A DNA stretch of 64,000 bases, from contig CALUMK010000003.1 in assembly GCA_944321735.1 (NCBI GenBank), positions 79,048 through 143,047 of the forward strand. The letters are read 5' to 3'. Numbering within the stretch: position 1 is the first letter of the stretch; each line of letters starts with the position of its first letter. A program made the translations under genes and the position numbers. The notes under the pieces are model-generated. The model worked only from the letters and a program-made list of their open reading frames with translations. It made no database searches and had not been told where the DNA came from. Below, piece after piece: positions 26,986 through 36,829 of the stretch. This DNA comes from an uncultured Bacteroidales bacterium (lineage in GTDB: Bacteria; Bacteroidota; Bacteroidia; Bacteroidales; P3).

Positions 26986-27396
26986 TTAAACTCTTCTTCT
27001 TTTAGGAGGACGACATCCGTTGTGGGGCAGGGGAGTAACGTCCATGATTTCGGTAACTTCGATTCCTGCTCCATGAATGGTACGGATAGCAGATTCACGG
27101 CCGGCACCGGGTCCTTTTACGTAAACTTTTACTTTGCGCAATCCCAAATCGTAGGCAACTTTGGCACAGTCGGTAGCCGCCATTTGTGCAGCATAGGGGG
27201 TGTTCTTTTTGGAACCCTTGAAACCCATTTTACCGGCAGATGCCCAGGATATAACCTGACCTGCGTTATTGGTGAGCGAGATGATCACATTGTTGAAGGA
27301 AGCGAAGATGTAGGCTTTACCTTGCGGTTCTACCTTTACAATCTTCTTCTTCACATTCTTGGCGTTTTTACCGCCAGCGTTAGCAACTTTTGCCAT
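26986..27396 (-). CDS. rpsK: 30S ribosomal protein uS11
   Basis: 136 residues. The N-terminal 20 residues are Lys/Ala-rich ([18 protein letters not shown]), followed by the conserved core [18 protein letters not shown] and the C-terminal [18 protein letters not shown]. It forms part of the platform of the small subunit. Spacing of 53 nt to rpsM upstream. Confidence 0.97.
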   Translation of the reverse strand: MAKVANAGGKNAKNVKKKIVKVEPQGKAYIFASFNNVIISLTNNAGQVISWASAGKMGFKGSKKNTPYAAQMAATDCAKVAYDLGLRKVKVYVKGPGAGRESAIRTIHGAGIEVTEIMDVTPLPHNGCRPPKRRRV

Positions 27397-27449
27397 GTCT
27401 TATTGAAAATGAATGTTATTAGCTTAAAAATCTGGTAAGAAGCTAAATC

Positions 27450-27830
27450 TTAGCCCTTAGGTGCCTTTTTCTTGTTGGCAACGGTCTTTTTACGACCTTT
27501 GCGAGTACGGGCATTGTTCTTTGTGCTTTGTCCGCGAAGGGGAAGTCCCAAACGATGACGGATTCCACGGTAGCAACCGATATCCATCAAACGCTTGATG
27601 TTCGTTTGTACTTCGGAACGGAGCGCACCTTCCACTTTCAGCTTCTCGCCGATATACGTACGGATTTTTGCCAATTCATCATCGTTCCATTCTTCTACTT
27701 TCTTGTCGAAAGAAATGTCGGATGCAGCCAAAATCTTACGGGCGGTGCTTCTGCCAATACCGTAAATATAGGTCAAACCTATTTCCCCTCTTTTGTTCTT
27801 AGGTAAATCTATACCTGCAATACGTGCCAT
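27450..27830 (-). CDS. rpsM: 30S ribosomal protein uS13
   Basis: 126 residues, [20 protein letters not shown] at the N-terminus, the helix-hairpin-helix [14 protein letters not shown] and the basic C-terminal tail [18 protein letters not shown]. Located in the small-subunit head, contacting tRNA and 23S rRNA. First large gene of the alpha operon, 40 nt after rpmJ. Confidence 0.97.
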   Translation of the reverse strand: MARIAGIDLPKNKRGEIGLTYIYGIGRSTARKILAASDISFDKKVEEWNDDELAKIRTYIGEKLKVEGALRSEVQTNIKRLMDIGCYRGIRHRLGLPLRGQSTKNNARTRKGRKKTVANKKKAPKG

Positions 27831-27870
27831 GTATTATTCCAATTTTAAATCTAAAACTCTCTTCGTGAAC

Positions 27871-27987
27871 TTATCCCTGTCTCATTTTGAGTTTGGGATT
27901 CTTTTTGTTGATCACGTACACCACCCCTTTGCGCTTGACAATCTTGCACTCGGGTGATCTCTTTTTTACTGACGGCTTTACTTTCAT
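27871..27987 (-). CDS. rpmJ: 50S ribosomal protein bL36, zinc-free form
   Basis: A 38-residue frame reading [20 protein letters not shown] then [18 protein letters not shown]. bL36 normally holds zinc with three Cys and one His; here only one Cys remains (SPEC), and Asn and Leu stand where the later Cys and His would be. This is the C-minus type, which as I recall is usual in Bacteroidetes. It lies between infA and rpsM, exactly where bL36 is expected. Confidence 0.92.
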   Translation of the reverse strand: MKVKPSVKKRSPECKIVKRKGVVYVINKKNPKLKMRQG

Positions 27988-28023
27988 CGGTCTTTCTTGT
28001 TATAAAATTAGAGCGCAAAAATA

Positions 28024-28242
28024 CTATTTATATCTGAAAACTATGCGTGCTTTGCTCAAATCATACGGAGACATTTCCAACTGAACCCTGTCTCCAGGTA
28101 AAATTTTGATGTAGTGCAACCGCATTTTCCCGGAAATATGGGCAATAACGGTATGTCCGTTTTCCAACTCTACGCGGAACATCGCGTTACCCAAGGATTC
28201 GATAACCGTCCCGTCTTGTTGTATGGATTGCTGTTTTGCCAT
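28024..28242 (-). CDS. infA: Translation initiation factor IF-1
   Basis: 72 residues, a single OB-fold protein that binds the ribosomal A site during initiation. The sequence [20 protein letters not shown], then [18 protein letters not shown] and [15 protein letters not shown], is typical. It starts 3 nt after the map stop, suggesting translational coupling. Confidence 0.97.
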   Translation of the reverse strand: MAKQQSIQQDGTVIESLGNAMFRVELENGHTVIAHISGKMRLHYIKILPGDRVQLEMSPYDLSKARIVFRYK

Positions 28243-28245
28243 TTC

Positions 28246-29025
28246 CTATTTTTCTTTTAAAATCTTTTCTATCTTTTCGAACGAGGAGAGAATCTTGGCT
28301 TCTCCGTCAGTGATAGTTACACTGTGTTCGAAATGAGCTGCCGGCTTGCCATCCAAGGTATATACTTCCCATCCGTTTCTGGCAATGCCGATATTCCGTT
28401 TCCCCAAGGTAATCATTGGTTCGATGGCGATGACCATGCCTTGTTTAAGCAGGACTCCGCTTCCTTGCCGACCATAGTTCAAGACATCCGGCTTCTCATG
28501 CATATGGGCTCCGACACCATGGCCGCAAAGCTCTCTGACTACGCCATACCCTCGGGCTTCTACATACGATTGTACGGCATATCCGATGTCTCCGGTTCGC
28601 TTTCCGGCGCGAGCTTGTTCGATTCCTTTGTAAAGCGACGCTTTGGTAGCTTCAAGCAAGTTTCGAACTGTTTCGTCCACATTGCCTACCATGAAAGTAT
28701 AGGCCGAATCCCCAAAATACCCGTCTTTTTCAACGACGCAGTCAACCGAAACTATGTCTCCCTCTTTCAATTCCTGTTCGGAAGGGAAGCCGTGTACCAC
28801 CACTTCGTTGACAGATATACACAGGGTAGCGGGAAATCCTTCATACCCTTTGCAGGCTGGATGTGCCCCGTTGGCTCTGATGAACTCTTCCGCTCTGCGA
28901 TCCAGTTCAATCGTCTTTACACCGGGGGCTATCATTTTGGCCATTTCAGCCAAAGTGTCTCCGACAAGGAGGGCACTTTGGCTGATTTTGGCTATTTCGT
29001 CCTGTGTGTATATTCTCGGTGACAT
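28246..29025 (-). CDS. map: Type I methionine aminopeptidase
   Basis: 259 residues; removes the initiator Met from new proteins. Metal ligands are seen in VSVDCVVEKDGYFGDSAYTF, with the expected Asp pair, in CGHGVGAHMHEKP, in GMVIAIEPMI and in the terminal HFEHSVTIT region. VVHGFPSE carries the conserved His. The start MSPRIYTQDEIAK at 29025 leaves 13 nt after secY; a longer start at 29046 would overlap secY and adds seven residues without support. Confidence 0.95.
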   Translation of the reverse strand: MSPRIYTQDEIAKISQSALLVGDTLAEMAKMIAPGVKTIELDRRAEEFIRANGAHPACKGYEGFPATLCISVNEVVVHGFPSEQELKEGDIVSVDCVVEKDGYFGDSAYTFMVGNVDETVRNLLEATKASLYKGIEQARAGKRTGDIGYAVQSYVEARGYGVVRELCGHGVGAHMHEKPDVLNYGRQGSGVLLKQGMVIAIEPMITLGKRNIGIARNGWEVYTLDGKPAAHFEHSVTITDGEAKILSSFEKIEKILKEK

Positions 29026-29038
29026 CTTTCTGAAAATG

Positions 29039-30400
29039 CTAAGCAATGCCGTATGCTCCTCCCGAACGTCCCTTGATACGTCCCGATTTGGTCAATCCAT
29101 CATAGTGGCGCATCAACAGGTGACTTTCGATTTGTTGCAATGTATCCAAGATAACACCGACCATAATCAACAGAGAGGTACCGCCGTAGAATTGAGCAAA
29201 CTGGGCGCTGACCCCGAACAGGCTGACGATAGCAGGCAAAATGGCTACGATTGCCAAGAAGATGGATCCCGGAAGCGTGATGCGCGAAATCACTTCATCG
29301 ATGAATTCCATTGTTTTCTTGCCGGGCTTGATGCCAGGAATGAATCCGTTGTTGCGTTTCAAGTCCTCTGCAATCTGTTGCGAATTCATTGTGATTGCCG
29401 TGTAGAAGTAGGTAAACACGATAATCAACAAAGCGAATATGAGATTGTACCAGAAACCGTTGAAATCCATCATCGACCTCCAGAATCCGGAATTGATTGC
29501 ATCTGGCGATGCAAAGCCCGCAATCGTTACAGGGATGAACATGATGGCTTGGGCAAAGATGATGGGCATTACACCCGCAGCATTGACCTTGAGCGGCAAG
29601 TACTGGCGTACGCCACCATATTGTTTGTTGCCTACGATTCTTTTAGCATATTGAACCGGGATTCTGCGCGTCCCTTGTACCAGCAGGATACAGAGGAGAA
29701 TCACAGCAATCAGAACCACCAATTCCACCAAGAACATAACTAGGCCGCCGCCTTGCTGTTCCAAACGGGAAACGAATTCCCCAAACAGGGCAAACGGTAG
29801 ACGGGCGATGATACCAATCATAATAATGAGGGAGATACCATTTCCGATTCCCTTGTCGGTAATCTTTTCTCCTAACCACATCACGAACAACGTACCGGCT
29901 GTCAGGATGATGCAGGACGAAACCCAGAAAAATGCCCCCGGATGAGTTCCATTGAATGGAATGAAAGCCGTGGCCGGAAGTTGGTTCACTACATTGGTCA
30001 AGTATGCCGGAGCCTGCAGTGCAGTGACAGCAATCGTGAGCCAACGTGTAATCTGGTTCATTTTCCTTCTTCCGCTTTCACCTTCCTTTTGAAGCTTTTG
30101 GAAATAAGGAATCGCCATACCGAACAACTGCACGATGATGGATGCCGAGATGTACGGCATAATCCCCAATGCAAATATGGACGCATTGGAGAACGCACCT
30201 CCGGAGAACATGTTCAACAATCCTAACAACCCGTCGCTGGTTTGCTGTTGCAGCGCGCCTAGCTGGGAGGGATCAACTCCGGGCAAAACGATAAAAGAAC
30301 CTATACGGTAGATTACAATAATCCCCAATGTATAGAGGATTCTCTTACGAAGTTCCTCTATCTTATAGATGTTCTTCAGGGTTTCTATGAATCTTTTCAT
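29039..30400 (-). CDS. secY: Preprotein translocase subunit SecY
   Basis: 453 residues forming the ten-helix protein-conducting channel of the inner membrane. Seen are the N-terminal KNIYKIEELRKRILYTLGII, the plug region after the first helix (FSGGAFSNASIFALGIMPYI), GIGNGISLIIMIGI and the C-terminal GGTSLLIMVGVILDTLQQIE. The start at the second Met (30400) fits the family. It is preceded by a terminator-like hairpin at 30424-30472. Confidence 0.97.
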   Translation of the reverse strand: MKRFIETLKNIYKIEELRKRILYTLGIIVIYRIGSFIVLPGVDPSQLGALQQQTSDGLLGLLNMFSGGAFSNASIFALGIMPYISASIIVQLFGMAIPYFQKLQKEGESGRRKMNQITRWLTIAVTALQAPAYLTNVVNQLPATAFIPFNGTHPGAFFWVSSCIILTAGTLFVMWLGEKITDKGIGNGISLIIMIGIIARLPFALFGEFVSRLEQQGGGLVMFLVELVVLIAVILLCILLVQGTRRIPVQYAKRIVGNKQYGGVRQYLPLKVNAAGVMPIIFAQAIMFIPVTIAGFASPDAINSGFWRSMMDFNGFWYNLIFALLIIVFTYFYTAITMNSQQIAEDLKRNNGFIPGIKPGKKTMEFIDEVISRITLPGSIFLAIVAILPAIVSLFGVSAQFAQFYGGTSLLIMVGVILDTLQQIESHLLMRHYDGLTKSGRIKGRSGGAYGIA

Positions 30401-30423
30401 CAACTATCTGGATAAGAAAGATT

Positions 30424-30472
30424 AAAAACTGTTGCTTTCCCCTCCTGATATTCGAGAAAGGGAAAACAACAG
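30424..30472 (-). terminator. Terminator-like hairpin between rplO and secY
   Basis: On the minus strand, CTGTTG-T-TTTCCC (30472-30460) pairs with GGGAAA-G-CAACAG (30441-30429) around an 18-nt loop, with one mismatch. Five U residues follow (A-run 30424-30428 on the plus strand). It has the form of an intrinsic terminator, yet secY starts only about 25 nt further on with no room for a promoter, so it may act as a partial terminator or attenuator. Confidence 0.65.
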
Positions 30473-30477
30473 GACTG

Positions 30478-30945
30478 CTAGTTTTCTTGAGTTTTTGCTG
30501 AAACCAATGTAATCGAACCACCTTTTGCTTCGATGGCCTCCTTGGCCTTTGCAGAGCAAGCATCCACGGTTACATGAACGCATGCATTCAACTCACCACG
30601 ACCGAGAATCTTGATCTTGTCGTTCTTGGATGCAAGACCGTTTTCTTTCAGAACTTGACGATCGATAGTAGTCAGGCCTTTTTCAGTAGCCAGTCTTTCC
30701 AATACGTCCAAGTTGATGGCGGTATATTCTATGCGGTTCATATTTTTGAATCCGCTTTTGGGCAGACGTCTGTATAACGGCATCTGACCGCCTTCAAAAC
30801 CAATCTTGCGGCTGTAACCCGAACGGGATTTGGCTCCCTTGTGTCCTCTTCCGGCTGTTTGTCCGTTCCCTGAACCATAACCACGACCCAAACGCTTGTT
30901 CGTTCTAACCGAACCCTTGGCAGGGGATAAAGTTGATAAGTCCAT
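30478..30945 (-). CDS. rplO: 50S ribosomal protein uL15
   Basis: 155 residues. The glycine-rich N-terminus ([20 protein letters not shown], then [10 protein letters not shown]) and [12 protein letters not shown] are characteristic. It binds 23S rRNA late in large-subunit assembly. Its stop is followed at once by the hairpin that precedes secY. Confidence 0.97.
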   Translation of the reverse strand: MDLSTLSPAKGSVRTNKRLGRGYGSGNGQTAGRGHKGAKSRSGYSRKIGFEGGQMPLYRRLPKSGFKNMNRIEYTAINLDVLERLATEKGLTTIDRQVLKENGLASKNDKIKILGRGELNACVHVTVDACSAKAKEAIEAKGGSITLVSAKTQEN

Positions 30946-30987
30946 ATTAAAATTTCTTTTCTCTCGTTAGTAAATAATTCAGATTGC

Positions 30988-31170
30988 CTATTGGATTTCT
31001 TCAACCTTGATCAGATGGCGGACCTTGGCAATCATACCGGCCATATCCGGATTCATTTCGACTTCAGCCGTTTTTCCAATACGCCCCAACTTCAATGATT
31101 TGAGGGTCATCTTTTGGGACAACGGACGATCGATACCGCTTTTGATCTGGGTCAATTTAACCTTATTCAT
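30988..31170 (-). CDS. rpmD: 50S ribosomal protein uL30
   Basis: 60 residues, MNKVKLTQIKSGIDRPLSQK at the N-terminus and TLKSLKLGRIGKTAEVEMN in the middle, standard for bacterial uL30. A longer start at 31218 would overlap rpsE and has no support. Lies 19 nt after rpsE. Confidence 0.95.
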   Translation of the reverse strand: MNKVKLTQIKSGIDRPLSQKMTLKSLKLGRIGKTAEVEMNPDMAGMIAKVRHLIKVEEIQ

Positions 31171-31189
31171 GAAATGGTCTCCTTTTCTC

Positions 31190-31708
31190 TTAGCCGTTAA
31201 ACACTTTATCCAATTCAATGCCTCTCGAATGGGCGACCATCAGCGGATCCCTCATCTGAGCAAGGGCATTGATGGTTGCTTTTACCACGGAGTGGGGATT
31301 GGAAGAACCTTTGGATTTTGCCAATACGTCTTTTACCCCTACGCTTTCCAGTACGGCACGCATGGCACCACCAGCGATTACTCCCGTACCAGGAGCAGCA
31401 GGTTTCAAGAATACAGTAGCACCACTGTATTTCCCATATTGTTCGTGCGGGATGGTTCCCTTGAGGACAGGCACCTTAATCAGATTTTTCTTGGCATCGT
31501 CCAAGCCTTTCTGAATCGCAGCCTGTACTTCCTTGGCTTTTCCAAGACCATAACCAACTACACCCTTACCATCTCCTACAACTACAATAGCCGAGAAGCT
31601 GAAAGTCCGTCCCCCTTTGGTTACTTTAGTGACACGGTTGATGCTGACCAACTTGTCTTGAAATTCGATATCGCTCGATTTCACTTTCTTTACACTTGCG
31701 TCTGTCAT
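31190..31708 (-). CDS. rpsE: 30S ribosomal protein uS5
   Basis: 172 residues. The double-stranded RNA-binding fold is seen in [20 protein letters not shown] and [19 protein letters not shown], and the C-terminal half in [19 protein letters not shown]. It helps set decoding accuracy and mRNA entry. Twelve nt separate it from rplR. Confidence 0.97.
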   Translation of the reverse strand: MTDASVKKVKSSDIEFQDKLVSINRVTKVTKGGRTFSFSAIVVVGDGKGVVGYGLGKAKEVQAAIQKGLDDAKKNLIKVPVLKGTIPHEQYGKYSGATVFLKPAAPGTGVIAGGAMRAVLESVGVKDVLAKSKGSSNPHSVVKATINALAQMRDPLMVAHSRGIELDKVFNG

Positions 31709-31720
31709 AGTCTTGTTTCC

Positions 31721-32074
31721 TTAGAATTTGAGGCCGCCTTCCCTGGCTCCATCTGCCAAGGATTTTACACGTCCGTGATACAAATAACCGTTACGGTCGA
31801 AGACAACTTGCTCGATAGAGGCCGCTTTAGCTCTCTCAGCCAAGATTTTCCCTACTTCGGCAGCCTTTTCCGTCTTCGTGCCTTGGAAAGAGAAACTCTT
31901 CTCCTTGGACGAGGCTTGAACTAGCGTCTTGCCGGTCTCATCATTGATAATCTGGGCATATATATCCCGGTTGCTTCTGAACACGCTCAAGCGGGGAGCC
32001 GCAGTGCTACCCGAAATCTTCTTGCGAATGCGCATTTTAATGCGCGCTCTTCTATATCTTTTAGTAATAGCCAT
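31721..32074 (-). CDS. rplR: 50S ribosomal protein uL18
   Basis: 117 residues with a basic N-terminus ([19 protein letters not shown]), [20 protein letters not shown], and the terminal [20 protein letters not shown]. Binds 5S rRNA together with uL5. Order rplF-rplR-rpsE as in the spc operon. Confidence 0.97.
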   Translation of the reverse strand: MAITKRYRRARIKMRIRKKISGSTAAPRLSVFRSNRDIYAQIINDETGKTLVQASSKEKSFSFQGTKTEKAAEVGKILAERAKAASIEQVVFDRNGYLYHGRVKSLADGAREGGLKF

Positions 32075-32098
32075 CGTGCAAATATATTTAATAGTCCG

Positions 32099-32668
32099 CT
32101 ATTTCTTGGCACTGGCAGCCGATTTACCAGCTTTCCTGCGCAAAATTTCACCTTCAAACTTGATACCTTTTCCTTTATAGGGTTCAGGTTTGCGATAGGA
32201 GCGGATCTTGGAGCAAACCATTCCAAGCAACTCCTTGTCGGAAGATTCCAGTGTGAGAGTAGGGTTCTTCCCTTTTTCTGCCGTGGCTGTTGCTTTTACT
32301 TCCTTGGGCAATTCGATGAACAAGTTGTGGGAGTAACCCAGCGCAAGGTCGATAATTTGTCCATTGACAGTCGCCTTGTAACCCACACCCACGATTTCCA
32401 TCGTTGTTTTGAATCCTTCCGAAACCCCTACGACCATATTATGAATCAAAGCTCTGTACAGACCGTGCAAGGCTTTGTGCCGCTTTTGATCCGTCGGCCG
32501 TTTAACCAATATATGGTTGGTTTCATTGTCTACTTGCACCGTAATGTCGGGATTTACCTGGCGGCTCAATTCGCCTTTCGGGCCTTTGACCGTCACCACA
32601 TTGTTAGTGGCCACACTAACTGTAACTCCCTTAGGAAGGCTTATAGGTGCTCTACCAATTCTTGACAT
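32099..32668 (-). CDS. rplF: 50S ribosomal protein uL6
   Basis: 189 residues starting MSRIGRAPISLPKGVTVSVA. Two repeated RNA-binding folds with conserved VGVGYKA and the C-terminal KIRSYRKPEPYKGKGIKF. Sits near the GTPase centre of the large subunit. The start at 32668 avoids the overlap with rpsH that an earlier Met would give. Confidence 0.97.
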   Translation of the reverse strand: MSRIGRAPISLPKGVTVSVATNNVVTVKGPKGELSRQVNPDITVQVDNETNHILVKRPTDQKRHKALHGLYRALIHNMVVGVSEGFKTTMEIVGVGYKATVNGQIIDLALGYSHNLFIELPKEVKATATAEKGKNPTLTLESSDKELLGMVCSKIRSYRKPEPYKGKGIKFEGEILRRKAGKSAASAKK

Positions 32669-32682
32669 TGTATTACTGTTGT

Positions 32683-33078
32683 TTAGCTGATGTAACAAAT
32701 TACTTCACCACCCACGTTTTCTTTCCGAGCTTCCTTGTCGGTCATCAAGCCCTTGGAGGTGGACATGATGGCGATGCCTAAACCGTTCATCACGCGGGGG
32801 AGGTTTTCGGTATCGGCATATTTGCGCAAACCCGGTGTGCTCACCCTGTCGATACGACGAATAGCAGGCATCTTTGTGGCCGGGTCATATTTCAAAGCGA
32901 TTTTCAAAGTCGGTTTTACACCCTCTTCCACTTTGTAGTTTACGATGTAACCCTTTTCAAACAAAATGCGTGCAATACCTGCTCTCATTTTGGAAGAAGG
33001 AACTTCCACCATCCTTTTTCTAGCCATGTTGGCATTCCGGATAACGGTCAAAAAGTCCGCAATAGAATCTGATATCAT
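32683..33078 (-). CDS. rpsH: 30S ribosomal protein uS8
   Basis: 131 residues: IADFLTVIRNANMARKRMVE, then SKMRAGIARILFEKGYI and the C-terminal VMNGLGIAIMSTSKGLMTDK. A primary 16S rRNA binder and the known autoregulator of the spc operon in E. coli; whether it regulates here cannot be seen. Confidence 0.97.
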   Translation of the reverse strand: MISDSIADFLTVIRNANMARKRMVEVPSSKMRAGIARILFEKGYIVNYKVEEGVKPTLKIALKYDPATKMPAIRRIDRVSTPGLRKYADTENLPRVMNGLGIAIMSTSKGLMTDKEARKENVGGEVICYIS

Positions 33079-33106
33079 CTCTGTTCTTTGATTTTAGGGT
33101 TAAAAA

Positions 33107-33376
33107 CTACCAGCTGGCTTTCTTTACACCGGGAATAAGCCCTTGGAGAGCCATTTCGCGGAAGTTGATACGGGAGATACCGAACGTACGCATATAACCT
33201 TTGGGTCTGCCAGTCAGTTTGCAACGGTTGTGCAGACGTACAGGCGAGGCATTCTTGGGTAATCTTTGCAGGGCGTCATAATCCCCGGCTTTCTTGAGCT
33301 CGGCACGTTTTTGGGCATATTTGGCCACCATACGTTCACGCTTAAGCTCTCTGGCTTTCATTGATTCTTTTGCCAT
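33107..33376 (-). CDS. rpsN: 30S ribosomal protein uS14, zinc-free long form
   Basis: 89 residues. The core is [20 protein letters not shown] with the terminal [10 protein letters not shown]. It is the longer C-minus type, with one Cys and no CxxC zinc knuckle. Six nt downstream of rplE. Confidence 0.96.
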   Translation of the reverse strand: MAKESMKARELKRERMVAKYAQKRAELKKAGDYDALQRLPKNASPVRLHNRCKLTGRPKGYMRTFGISRINFREMALQGLIPGVKKASW

Positions 33377-33382
33377 AACGCA

Positions 33383-33943
33383 CTACTTGTTGTTTTGTTT
33401 TTGAAAAGGCATGCCGAATTCCCTCAGCAAAGCGTATGCTTCCTTATCATTGGTAGCGGTGGTAACGAAAGTGATATCCATCCCGCTAATCCGGCTGATT
33501 TTGTCGATGTTGATTTCAGGGAAGATAATCTGTTCGGTGATACCGAATGAGAAGTTACCTTTGCCATCCAGTCCTTTGTCGCTGATACCATGAAAGTCAC
33601 GGATACGAGGAATGGCGACCGAAATCAAGCGATCCAAGAACTCGTACATGCGTTCTCCACGAAGGGTGACACGTACACCGATAGGCATACCTTTACGTAC
33701 CTTGAAGTTGGAGATATCCTTCTTGGATTTTGTGGGAACGGCTTTCTGACCGGTAATGGCCGTCATTTCTTCCACGCCGGCATCCACTAATTTCTTATCT
33801 GCAACCGCAGCTCCGATACCTTGGTTCAAACAAATCTTGACCAAGCGGGGAACTTGCATCACGCTCTTGTATCCGAATTCCTTTTGCAGGTTCGGAACAA
33901 TCGTGCTATTGTATTTTTCTTTAAGTCTCGGCGTATAACTCAT
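33383..33943 (-). CDS. rplE: 50S ribosomal protein uL5
   Basis: 186 residues with [40 protein letters not shown] and [20 protein letters not shown]. Part of the 5S rRNA complex. Its ATG overlaps the rplX stop codon (TAATG at 33943), indicating coupled translation. Confidence 0.97.
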   Translation of the reverse strand: MSYTPRLKEKYNSTIVPNLQKEFGYKSVMQVPRLVKICLNQGIGAAVADKKLVDAGVEEMTAITGQKAVPTKSKKDISNFKVRKGMPIGVRVTLRGERMYEFLDRLISVAIPRIRDFHGISDKGLDGKGNFSFGITEQIIFPEINIDKISRISGMDITFVTTATNDKEAYALLREFGMPFQKQNNK

Positions 33944-34260
33944 TACTTGATTACCTCCCCAGATTTTTTAGAATAGCGAACTAGTTTATTGGTCTTTTCA
34001 TCCAATTTACGGCCAATACGGCTGGCAACGCCCTTTCCATCCACTACCATCAGGTTGGAGATGTGGATTCCGGCTTCGACTTTGATGATGCCGCCTTGAG
34101 GATTCTTGGAATTGGGCTTGGTGTGCTTGGAGACCATGTTGAGCCCTTCTACCTTGGCCCGCAGCTTTTTTGTATCAACAAACAGGACACGGCCCTGCTT
34201 GCCCCTTTCGTCACCGGCCAACACTTTCACAGTGTCTCCTTTTTTAATGTGTAATTTCAT
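33943..34260 (-). CDS. rplX: 50S ribosomal protein uL24
   Basis: 105 residues, an SH3-like KOW domain ([20 protein letters not shown], then [20 protein letters not shown]) and [20 protein letters not shown] at the end. It begins large-subunit assembly. Its stop shares a base with the rplE start. Confidence 0.97.
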   Translation of the reverse strand: MKLHIKKGDTVKVLAGDERGKQGRVLFVDTKKLRAKVEGLNMVSKHTKPNSKNPQGGIIKVEAGIHISNLMVVDGKGVASRIGRKLDEKTNKLVRYSKKSGEVIK

Positions 34261-34274
34261 GGTCGTATTTCCTA

Positions 34275-34643
34275 TTAAAGCACTTCAGGTGCCAGTGAAA
34301 CAATCTTCATGAATTGCTTTTCACGCAGTTCGCGGGCAACCGGTCCGAAGATACGGGTACCGCGCATTTCATCAGCTGCATTAAGCAATACAACGGCATT
34401 GTCATCGAAACGGATGTATGAGCCGTCCGCTCTGCGGACTTCTTTGGTCGTCCTGACAACAACAGCCTTAGATACGGTTCCTTTCTTAACATTGCCCGAA
34501 GGAAGCGCGTCTTTGATGGCTACGACGATTTTGTCTCCCACACTCGCGTATCTTCTTTTGGTACCCCCTAATACGCGGATGCAGAGTACCGACTTGGCCC
34601 CACTGTTATCGGCAACACTAAGTCTAGTTTCTTGTTGTATCAT
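34275..34643 (-). CDS. rplN: 50S ribosomal protein uL14
   Basis: 122 residues beginning [20 protein letters not shown], with the conserved [18 protein letters not shown] and [13 protein letters not shown]. Lies at the subunit interface, and is also the docking partner of the silencing factor RsfS, encoded at 46.5 kb in this window. Confidence 0.97.
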   Translation of the reverse strand: MIQQETRLSVADNSGAKSVLCIRVLGGTKRRYASVGDKIVVAIKDALPSGNVKKGTVSKAVVVRTTKEVRRADGSYIRFDDNAVVLLNAADEMRGTRIFGPVARELREKQFMKIVSLAPEVL

Positions 34644-34645
34644 AA

Positions 34646-34900
34646 TTATTTAGCTCTTTCAATGATTTCAACTAATCTCCAACGTTTGTCTTTGCTCAGA
34701 GGACGGGTTTCCATAATCCGTACGGTATCGCCGATGTGGCAATCGTTCTTTTCATCATGAGCCTTGAACTTGGTCGATTTCTTTACGAATTTGCCGTAAA
34801 TGGGGTGTTTCATCCTCCGCTCAACCAAGACAGTGATGGTTTTTTGCATCTTGTCGCTTACAACCACACCGATTCTCTCTTTTCTAAGATTCCTTTCCAT
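34646..34900 (-). CDS. rpsQ: 30S ribosomal protein uS17
   Basis: 84 residues, an OB-fold: [20 protein letters not shown], then [20 protein letters not shown] and [20 protein letters not shown]. Primary 16S rRNA binder. Two nt before rplN. Confidence 0.97.
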   Translation of the reverse strand: MERNLRKERIGVVVSDKMQKTITVLVERRMKHPIYGKFVKKSTKFKAHDEKNDCHIGDTVRIMETRPLSKDKRWRLVEIIERAK

Positions 34901-34919
34901 GTTTTCTCTCTTTGGGGCT

Positions 34920-35117
34920 TTAGTCAGCCAATTCCCTGCGGCGCAATTCCGTCAGGATACGGGCAATGTTTTTTTTGTGGTTCTTTATCAGGTTCGGGTT
35001 TTCCACAGGAGAAATCGCATGGTTCAATTTCATCTTGTGCAACTCGGCCCTTTCCGTGTCCAAGCGGTCTTTCAATTCCGCGGTCGATAATTCTTTTACT
35101 ACGAATTCTGATTTCAT
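34920..35117 (-). CDS. rpmC: 50S ribosomal protein uL29
   Basis: 65 residues forming two helices ([20 protein letters not shown] and the C-terminal [20 protein letters not shown]). Sits beside the peptide exit tunnel. Located between rplP and rpsQ as usual. Confidence 0.96.
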   Translation of the reverse strand: MKSEFVVKELSTAELKDRLDTERAELHKMKLNHAISPVENPNLIKNHKKNIARILTELRRRELAD

Positions 35118-35132
35118 GGCTTTCCCTCCCTT

Positions 35133-35555
35133 TTATTCGGCTACGTAATCTCTTCTTACGACAAACTTGACAGCAATCGGCAACTTTTGGGATGCCAAAC
35201 GGAGAGCTTCCTTCGCAACATCCATGGGAACACCGTCTGCTTCGAACAAGATTCTTCCCGGGCAAACACGAGCCACAAAATATTCAGGCGAACCTTTACC
35301 CTTACCCATACGGACTTCATTCGGTTTCTTGGTGATGGGTTTGTCGGGGAAAACGCGAATCCAAATTTGACCTTCACGTTTCATATAACGTGTCACGGCT
35401 TGACGGGCGGCTTCCAACTGGCGGGCAGTGATAAAGGCAGTTTCCATTGCCTTGATGCCGAAAGAACCGAAAGCAATCTCGGCACCTCTCTTGGCATTGC
35501 CTTTCATTCTGCCTTTTTGTTGCTTCCTGAACTTTGTTTTCTTTGGTTGTAACAT
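35133..35555 (-). CDS. rplP: 50S ribosomal protein uL16
   Basis: 140 residues: [20 protein letters not shown], then [20 protein letters not shown] and the conserved arginine-containing [16 protein letters not shown]. Contacts A-site tRNA. Spacing to rpsC 31 nt. Confidence 0.97.
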   Translation of the reverse strand: MLQPKKTKFRKQQKGRMKGNAKRGAEIAFGSFGIKAMETAFITARQLEAARQAVTRYMKREGQIWIRVFPDKPITKKPNEVRMGKGKGSPEYFVARVCPGRILFEADGVPMDVAKEALRLASQKLPIAVKFVVRRDYVAE

Positions 35556-35586
35556 CTCTCTTAAATGTTAAAACGTTAACACTATA

Positions 35587-36318
35587 TTAGTTGGCTTTCT
35601 TCCTTCTGCCGCCGGCCGGACGCGAAGACATCGGTCTTCCCGAAGGTTCCTTACCGGTGGTAGCAGCCGCAAAGCCTGCGGTCAAATCACGCTTTCCATA
35701 CACGATGCCACGGCAAATCCAAACTTTGATACCAAGGCGGCCATAAGTAGTATGGGCTTCAGCGAGAGCGTAATCGATATCAGCTCTCAGCGTATGCAGA
35801 GGTGTTCTGCCTTCTTTGAAATGTTCTGTACGAGCCATTTCAGCTCCTCCCAAGCGGCCGGATATCTGTACCTTGATGCCCTCGGCACTCATACGCATAG
35901 CCGAAGCGATAGCGGTCTTGATGGCTTTGCGGTAAGAAACACGACCTTCCAACTGACGGGCGATAGAATTAGAAACGAGTACGGCATCCAATTCAGGGCG
36001 TTTGATTTCAGAAATGCTGATTTGGATTTCCTTTCCTGTGAGTTTCTTCAATTCTTCCTTCAGTTTGTCCACTTCCTGGCCTGCCTTACCGATAATCAAT
36101 CCTGGCCGAGCCGTGAAGATAGTAATAGTGACCATCTTCAGTGTACGTTCAATCAGAACCTTGGAAACGTATGCCTTTGCCAGACGAGCATTCAAGTATT
36201 TGCGGATTTTATCATCTTCCACCAATTTGGCTTCGAAACGGCGTCCGCCATACCAACTGGAATCCCATCCTCTGATGATTCCTAATCTATTACCTATAGG
36301 ATTTGTTTTCTGTCCCAT
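35587..36318 (-). CDS. rpsC: 30S ribosomal protein uS3
   Basis: 243 residues. [20 protein letters not shown] at the N-terminus, the KH domain motif [20 protein letters not shown], and [20 protein letters not shown]. The C-terminal 25 residues are Gly/Arg/Lys-rich ([18 protein letters not shown]). Forms the mRNA entry channel. Two nt after rplV. Confidence 0.97.
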   Translation of the reverse strand: MGQKTNPIGNRLGIIRGWDSSWYGGRRFEAKLVEDDKIRKYLNARLAKAYVSKVLIERTLKMVTITIFTARPGLIIGKAGQEVDKLKEELKKLTGKEIQISISEIKRPELDAVLVSNSIARQLEGRVSYRKAIKTAIASAMRMSAEGIKVQISGRLGGAEMARTEHFKEGRTPLHTLRADIDYALAEAHTTYGRLGIKVWICRGIVYGKRDLTAGFAAATTGKEPSGRPMSSRPAGGRRKKAN

Positions 36319-36320
36319 TG

Positions 36321-36803
36321 TTACTTGTTTTCAGATTCTGATTTTTCAACATTCTCACTGGCTGTTTTCGCTGCCTTCTTGCCGCTCTTTTTGGAAGTCT
36401 GAGCGGTCAAATCGCGGCTGCCCAGAATCAACGTTACATGGTTGGAACGTTTGCGGATTCTGTATCCGCGACCCTGCGGAGCAGGACGCAACCTTTTCAA
36501 CTGAGCACCACCGTCCACAAAGATTTCCTTTACAAACAAGTGGGCGTCTTCCATGCGTGCGCCCTCGTTTTTGCTCTGCCAGTTGGCGATAGCCGAGCGG
36601 AGCAATTTATGCAACTTGGGAGCAGCTTCCCTGTGCCCGTATTGGAGGACAGCCAAAGCTTTGTCAACATCCAGCCCTCTAATCAAATCGGCAGTGTACC
36701 TCGTTTTGCGAGGGGATGTCGGGTTGTTTCTCAACTTGGCCACGTAGAGCGTTTTCTTCTGCTCTTTTATCTTTTCAGCACGAATACGTTTTCTCGATCC
36801 CAT
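36321..36803 (-). CDS. rplV: 50S ribosomal protein uL22 with C-terminal extension
   Basis: 160 residues. The core ([20 protein letters not shown] to [15 protein letters not shown]-type loop, here [20 protein letters not shown]) lines the exit tunnel. After about residue 127 follows a Lys/Ser/Glu-rich tail ([20 protein letters not shown]) absent in the 110-residue E. coli protein; such extensions are common in Bacteroidetes. Confidence 0.96.
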   Translation of the reverse strand: MGSRKRIRAEKIKEQKKTLYVAKLRNNPTSPRKTRYTADLIRGLDVDKALAVLQYGHREAAPKLHKLLRSAIANWQSKNEGARMEDAHLFVKEIFVDGGAQLKRLRPAPQGRGYRIRKRSNHVTLILGSRDLTAQTSKKSGKKAAKTASENVEKSESENK

Positions 36804-36829
36804 TGCTCTATGTTATTTACAAACGGTGA

